Assembly (NCBI GenBank): GCA_032622095.1
Contig: CP136067.1
Coordinates: 97,578,707 to 97,642,706 of the forward strand
Direction: 5' to 3'
Source: Siphonodentalium dalli
Lineage: Eukaryota > Mollusca > Scaphopoda > Gadilida > Siphonodentaliidae
DNA: 64,000 nucleotides
Position numbers and translations under genes: made by a program. The notes beneath the pieces are model-generated. The model was given only the letters and a program-made list of their open reading frames with translations, searched no databases and had not been told where the DNA came from. Positions 60,001-64,000 of this stretch are shown here, piece after piece; position 1 is the stretch's first letter, and each line of letters starts with the position of its first letter.

Positions 60001-61183
60001 AAGGGAACAATACTGTGACCGAGATCGCTCTACCTGTATGGTTGCCATTTTTGAATAGCACCCCCTCCTCCAATCAAATCGTGCTCAGTCGGCCGTAACA
60101 CCACTTACAGGACTGTCCTTCGAATGGGTTATATCTCTAACTCCAATAATCAATTGTGGGAAGATTCACCAAATTCCATCCAGTATTTTCGAAAATATTA
60201 CACATTATATTAGGGGGGACTTTCTTTTTTTGATGTGTTTATAATAAAGGATTCACTGGCCTGACTGGTTCATGTTGCAATTGAAGACAAATATGTAATT
60301 GTCATTTTCCTAAACCACATTAACACAAAATAAAAGAAATACATAATTTAAATTGACAATGTTATTGTAAAATATCTTAATAAATAAATACAACTTTGAA
60401 TAGTTTGGAGATATCAATATTTAAAACATGCATCGGCTGAGAGTATTCTAAATGAGTCACAATATTGTGGGAGATGTAAGGACTCAAAAGTTAATACATT
60501 AACGAAATTACATCCGCTGTTTGAAGTGAAGGATAAACCAAACTTCGACAGAGAACATAATCTGTATATTCTTGTTTAAATTATTGAGTTTATTTTCTGT
60601 TATTGTGTCCTTGAATTTAGTGCGAGAGTGTGAAGTTTTTTTCGGGTAAATAGAGAGCAATCTTAATCGTCTATCTGGAACATGTTATCAGTTATTTCTC
60701 GAAGTAGATGCTCTCAAGATGCGCGGTGATTTAGCGACAGTAATATTATATGTAGTATTTCCTTCGCCAATGACATTTAAAACGCCATACCAATAACGGT
60801 GATATGGCATAGAAATTAAAATGACGATAATACGAACAAATGGGGGCACATGCATGGGTCGAATTGGACACGCCTACCTCTTTCCTCTTGATAACAACTG
60901 AGTCGACATCGTCTTCCAGACATGCACCACGGACAGACGACAGGAAACATATCATTCCATTTGGGCCGCCATTTTTCATATAAGTAGCTGCCACACACCA
61001 CGGATTTCTGAGACACCAATCGGTGCACTCGATTTTACTCCGGGGCGATGAGATGCTCGAGCCGGTCACATTGAGGGATTTCTCCTTCTTTCCTTTGATC
61101 ACAATATATCCACCATCCTGTATACCATATATACAATGGATACTCGCGGCCACCAGAACCATTCTAACTAGTAAGTATATCAT
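50389..61183 (-). CDS. Secreted PAN / fibrinogen-related protein, three exons
   Basis: Three minus-strand exons join in frame: 61183-60878, 53035-53014 and 51035-50389 (306+22+647 = 975 nt, 324 residues). The introns of 7.8 and 2.0 kb are GT-AG, with phases 0 and 1. Order: signal peptide (about 1-21), PAN/apple domain (about 22-102), seven-residue linker VSTTGYK from a micro-exon, complete fibrinogen-related domain (about 110-324). The FReD keeps 'GGGWTVIQQRKDG', the calcium-site-like DNDHTPSAC and 'GAWWYGCCYVSNLNG'. This domain binds acetylated sugars or other ligands in ficolins and invertebrate FREPs; a role as a soluble recognition lectin is inferred. The FReD exon is whole and uninterrupted, so the gene looks functional. 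Exon links are inferred from splice sites and phase. Confidence 0.82.
51090..53010. other. Intron 2 of the PAN-fibrinogen gene
   Basis: Apart from the AGAT microsatellite and AT-rich sequence, nothing was recognised. Confidence 0.4.
51755..51786 (+). repeat. (AGAT)n microsatellite
   Basis: About six to seven AGAT units lie within intron 2. Confidence 0.95.
53014..53035 (-). CDS. PAN-fibrinogen exon 2: 22-nt micro-exon
   Basis: The micro-exon lies between acceptor CATTTTCAG and donor AAG|GTGAGT, both close to consensus. It starts in phase 0, encodes VSTTGYK and leaves one G. That G plus the AT of exon 3 makes the Asp before the first FReD cysteine. Its phase pattern equals that of the EGF-like linker exon of the sister gene. 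Confidence 0.7.
53095..53175 (+). repeat. Interspersed repeat R5, copy 1
   Basis: 'cttgcgctccataatgcac', 'gccgctatcgccataggt' and 'taaatacctgaactaccttt' match 63020-63125. Confidence 0.75.
53770..53850 (+). repeat. 22-24 bp tandem repeat
   Basis: 'gggcaatttcgacgcccgtc' and variants are repeated three times. Confidence 0.8.
54355..54481 (+). repeat. Direct repeat R6, left copy
   Basis: 'gtttaatgtatgtttgttgg', 'tatggccattccgccttagt' and 'agtgaagggcatagtaatt' match 58119-58240 almost base for base. The two copies bracket the 3-kb fold-back element. Confidence 0.9.
54580..57560. mobile_element. Large fold-back element, about 3 kb, TIRs over 600 bp
   Basis: The left arm of about 640 bp (54580-55215) is mirrored by the right arm (about 56860-57560). 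Matching words include 'cacccccgtgtacgcggtat' against its near-complement at 57535-57556, 'ccacccactactatagttcc' near 54851 against 57286-57306, and 'tggatggaccactgtc' near 54979 against 57163-57180. The right arm is longer by an inserted block of about 80 bp. There is no coding interior. It is flanked by 'ctata' on both sides, so a TA or TATA duplication is possible. It lies in intron 1 of the PAN-fibrinogen gene. Confidence 0.9.
56319..56402 (+). repeat. Inverted partner of the block inserted in the fold-back arm
   Basis: 'gccattactttcaatggtgt', 'atcgcattgtgtatacgtta' and 'tcctaatgccagccactcc' appear inverted at 57013-57093, exactly where the right arm departs from the left arm. Confidence 0.85.
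57765..57875 (+). mobile_element. LINE-type 3' tail
   Basis: 'ggggacaacaggaagactgc' followed by 'ctatattggcaatgtccccc' and then 'aaacaaataaaatatttatt' is typical of LINE 3' ends in this group. A poly-C run lies at 57806-57820. Confidence 0.55.
58119..58244 (+). repeat. Direct repeat R6, right copy
   Basis: This is the partner of 54355-54481, in the same orientation. Confidence 0.9.
58362..58391 (+). repeat. (GA)n microsatellite
   Basis: 'gagagagagagatagagaga' ends in GGGG. Confidence 0.9.
58597..60241 (-). mobile_element. Tc1-like DNA transposon, broken, with TIRs
   Basis: The ends share about 85 bp in inverted form ('taaacacatacaaaaagaaa' on the left, 'gactttctttttttgatgtg' near the right end) and are flanked by TA at 58595-58596 and 60242-60243. 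The minus-strand transposase spans about 59808-58859. It shows an N-terminal helix-turn-helix ('RRMGVRPKTTRNLRQRYKQT', 'IPDRPRTGRQRV'), FADET with the first Asp, a GDNARP second Asp, and SPDLNPIEHLWD with the final Glu. It is spread over three frames, so at least three frameshifts exist (near 59780, between 59340 and 59270, and near 59050); it cannot make transposase. It sits in intron 1 of the PAN-fibrinogen gene, in the same orientation. Confidence 0.93.
60300..60870. other. Intron sequence near exon 1, nothing recognised
   Basis: This is AT-rich intron between the Tc1 element and the exon 1 donor. Confidence 0.4.
60878..61183 (-). CDS. PAN-fibrinogen exon 1: signal peptide and PAN domain
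   Basis: The ATG at 61183 is preferred over the first in-frame codon at 61297 because it starts a compact signal peptide, 'MIYLLVRMVLVAASIHCIYG'. The PAN core follows: 'KIECTDWCLRNPWCVAATYM', then 'GMICFLSSVRGACLED'. The exon ends GAG|GTAGGC at 60878/60877 in phase 0, the same phase as PAN-lectin exon 1. Confidence 0.85.
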
Positions 61184-61299
61184 GATGAAAATATAGAAGA
61201 GTAAGTTAAAGTGTTGCAGAATGTGTCCGGTAAACCACTCTGATGCTTGACAAATATTAAGACGAGACGTGAGCTTCACTCTAAATGTGGATGTCATCG

Positions 61300-61655
61300 A
61301 CCGTCTCTAGGTTCTACCAATGTGGAGAATGCAAATCGGAGTGGTCTAATATTAAGTGCCCACATTGTATAAAACAATGTGTTCCCACACGTATTTGAGG
61401 TCAAGAGGAAATTACCCATCCTGGATATATATTTAGGCTTTCTTAGCTAAAACGGGACACACGAAGAAAACACAATCATAGAATCCATTAAACTTTTAGT
61501 GGCTACTTTCCGTTCCTACATCACTGGAAGATGTACGATAGCGAGATGAGGAGGCGATTGAGATTATAATCGATTTAAGAGTGCTTTTCTAAGATATCTA
61601 CGCTTGTAGCTATTGACGACCACTTGCACACAAAAACAATTTGTGAGTTGACCCA
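61300..61655. other. Upstream region of the PAN-fibrinogen gene
   Basis: No TATA box or other motif could be fixed. Confidence 0.35.
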
Positions 61656-61659
61656 TTTA

Positions 61660-62035
61660 GTTGGCCAGTACAGATGCATTTAAATTAATATTTAGTCAAT
61701 TAACCACCATTGGCTGTGACAACTGCGAATATAGTTATTTGTAGTTAAATTTAACCAATTTTTAGTTGAATTTATAACTGAACACTACTTAGTTGTCCAG
61801 TTCAGCGCAGCGCTGAGTTAAAAATCAACTAAATATTGGGTGAATAATCAACTAAGTTGGTTGGGAACCAACAATATATTTTGTTATTGGCAACAAATTT
61901 ACACAACTATTTAGTTAGATTTAACTAACACTTATTCGCCGGACTTTAACTAAATATTTAGTGATGGATTATTTAATTGGATAATTAAATATTTAGTCAA
62001 TAAGCTGAGCAAAGTTCAGTAATGTTTGGTGAGCA
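61660..62035. repeat. TTTAGTTG-rich repetitive block
   Basis: 'atttagttgg', 'aactaaatatt' and 'ttagtca' recur many times in both orientations, suggesting a decayed element with repetitive inverted subterminal motifs. Confidence 0.6.
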
Positions 62036-62039
62036 GTGA

Positions 62040-64000
62040 TTCCCTTGAATATGAGGGCTTCAAAGTTTAACTATCAACAAAATAATATGAAATGAACTAT
62101 TGTATTCGTTATTGCTGAATCATAAAGAAAATCTACAAATATATTCTTGAAATTATTATATTTATTAACAAAATGCTACATATAAAATATTATACTTTGT
62201 CTTTGTGAATTTGAACAGTAAAGTATGTCTCCATTTCCATCAAAAATATTCCTTCAAATTATGCATTTATAGCCAATAAAAATAACAACACAAAGAAACT
62301 GATTCTTGATAAATGAGGGTGTCACCCCAACACCCTACTCTCTGAATCCTGAATACCAGTTGACAGAGAGGGGAGAACTCTGATCACCAGATAAGAAATT
62401 ATAGAATTACAAGACAGTAATTTCACACTTAATATCATAGTGTTCACATATTTGCAGAAGTTATTAAAATAACTTACTAATTAAGAAATCTGAGACTGAA
62501 AGACGGATATCTCTTCCTAAACACATTTTATATAGTTTTCGGGGTATACAATAATAAATATGAGTCGAGGATAATTTATCCGGAAACGATATTCTATCAA
62601 TTAATATTGATATTATATCTATATTTTCTGACATAATGCGATAATCAAGTGGGACATTTTATCGTTCCTATTTTTAGAATTTTAGATGGCGTTATGCCTC
62701 ATGGTACGTTCCATAGAACGCAGGTCGTAAATAGTTACAAATTGTTTGTATGTATATTATACCCGACAAATACAAAATAAAATCAATATTAATAGAAGCG
62801 TTTCCGGGAAAATTGTCTTCGCCTTCCAACCTGCATTTACATCTAATTATTCTCCCCCTTTTTTTTCGGCTCGTCCAATTCCGTGACAATGTGGATTGGA
62901 ACGAATATCGTAAACTGCAAAAAACGGATGTGGTGCCAGGGGTTTAGGGTGTCTCTCCCCTTCCCAATTTTAGGGCAAACATTTCAAGATTTGTAATTTT
63001 CAAAACATTAAAGCCACATGGCGGTTTGCGCTCCAAAATACACAAAATAATATTCGCTTTTGAAATTTTCCCGGTATCAAAATAGGTAGATAAATACCCA
63101 AACTACCTTTCTACGACCAATATATGTCCCATAAAGACGCATTCAAGTCATGAAAATTACAACAAAATCGAAATGTTTGGGTCCCGAACATTTTTTTCTC
63201 CAACCTGCCATTTTGGATGATACAATAACCACCGACAACAGCCGAGGATTTCCGGGTGTATTCGTAAATAAGCTTCCCCAGCATTTTATTATTTCCTGTA
63301 CGCGATAAAGGTGTTTCAATTTGATCATATATGGGTCCCTGTGAGAAAATGGTCTCTGTTGACAAGCATTTAATGATAGGACGGTCATCCTTAATTTATC
63401 CGAGACGTGGCGATGGTGCGATTGGGGTAGGGGGTTCAGAAAGGAACATAATATTACTTATACATGTATAATAAGTAATTATGTTGAGATGCATTTGTAT
63501 TTAAATTTCAATCCAACATCATTATCGTAGTAAATTGCATGATTTGCAGTATATATTGAATATATTTCTTATATAATATAGGAATGGGTCGCCAAGTATT
63601 AGATCATGTCATGAATTTATTCTCTGGCTACCGTAGAGATCATATTCAACCAGTTAAAATTATGGGAACGTTTTAATGTTCTGATGGAGAACTTTATAGC
63701 ATTGGAAAAAAAAAAAACTCAGTGACTATGTATATTTATTTATTACTTGTTCCTTCATAATATATTTCACAGTAGGGGGTGTTATACTCCATATTTCATG
63801 CAACATCGAGTTGGGATCTTCGTGAACGAAGTACACAGTGGAATACACTATTTACTGAGGAACGATATTAACTAAGAATATATTAGCTGCACTGGTTTTT
63901 TTAAATGATTATAAACTTCCCTGAAAAATGTCACTTACTTGAACTGGTGTAGTGTTTTTGTGGGGTACGTTCTAAAACTATATTCAAAATTCCAATAAAC
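62040..64000. repeat. Repeat R5 copy 2 and otherwise featureless end
   Basis: About 63000-63125 matches repeat R5 ('gtttgcgctccaaaatacac', 'taaatacccaaactaccttt'). Overlapping frames at 63111-63388 lie in the following repeat-like sequence. The remainder shows no recognised gene. Confidence 0.5.

Overview
This window looks like intron-rich, repeat-laden nuclear DNA from a marine invertebrate, most likely a lophotrochozoan such as a mollusc, brachiopod or close relative. The base composition is AT-rich, coding exons are small and far apart with GT-AG borders, and the recognisable gene families (PAN-domain secreted proteins, a C-type lectin, a fibrinogen-related protein, a lineage-type rhodopsin GPCR) suit such an animal. 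So do the repeats: tRNA-like SINEs with ATT and CAAT tails, LINE pieces, DIRS-like fossils and many fold-back elements. The species cannot be named from the sequence alone.

Two multi-exon genes on the minus strand organise most of the window. The first (30273 down to 12304, four exons, about 270 residues) encodes a signal peptide, a PAN/apple domain, a short Cys-rich EGF-like linker and a C-type lectin domain. The second (61183 down to 50389, three exons, about 324 residues) encodes a signal peptide, a PAN domain, a 22-nt micro-exon and a complete fibrinogen-related domain. Both have a signal-plus-PAN exon ending in phase 0, a linker exon running from phase 0 to phase 1, and a recognition domain entered in phase 1. 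They look like one architecture with exchangeable recognition modules, probably secreted defence or adhesion lectins. All exon joins were inferred by eye from splice sites and phase.

From 1 to 12 kb the window holds interspersed repeats, a fold-back element, a SINE tail, the 3' part of a DIRS-like fossil, a frameshifted peptide-type GPCR with a partial tandem copy at its 3' side, a 1.7-kb element with perfect 38-bp inverted ends and a 5-bp target duplication, and a compact TATA-to-poly(A) unit encoding a Lys-rich protein.

From 12 to 30 kb lies the PAN-lectin gene. Its introns carry decayed tandem repeats, a LINE fragment, an exactly periodic 18 x 32 bp minisatellite, a cluster of GTTTAAAC-rich ends around a head-to-head GC-rich satellite, and a SINE split by a MITE.

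From 30 to 50 kb there are tandem and dispersed repeats, LINE scraps, large palindromes, a TA-flanked fold-back element, a DIRS-like ORF1 fossil and a few weak candidate exons. From 50 to 61 kb lies the PAN-fibrinogen gene; its first intron holds a 3-kb fold-back element flanked by 130-bp direct repeats and a broken Tc1 transposon. The last 2.7 kb shows only repeats.
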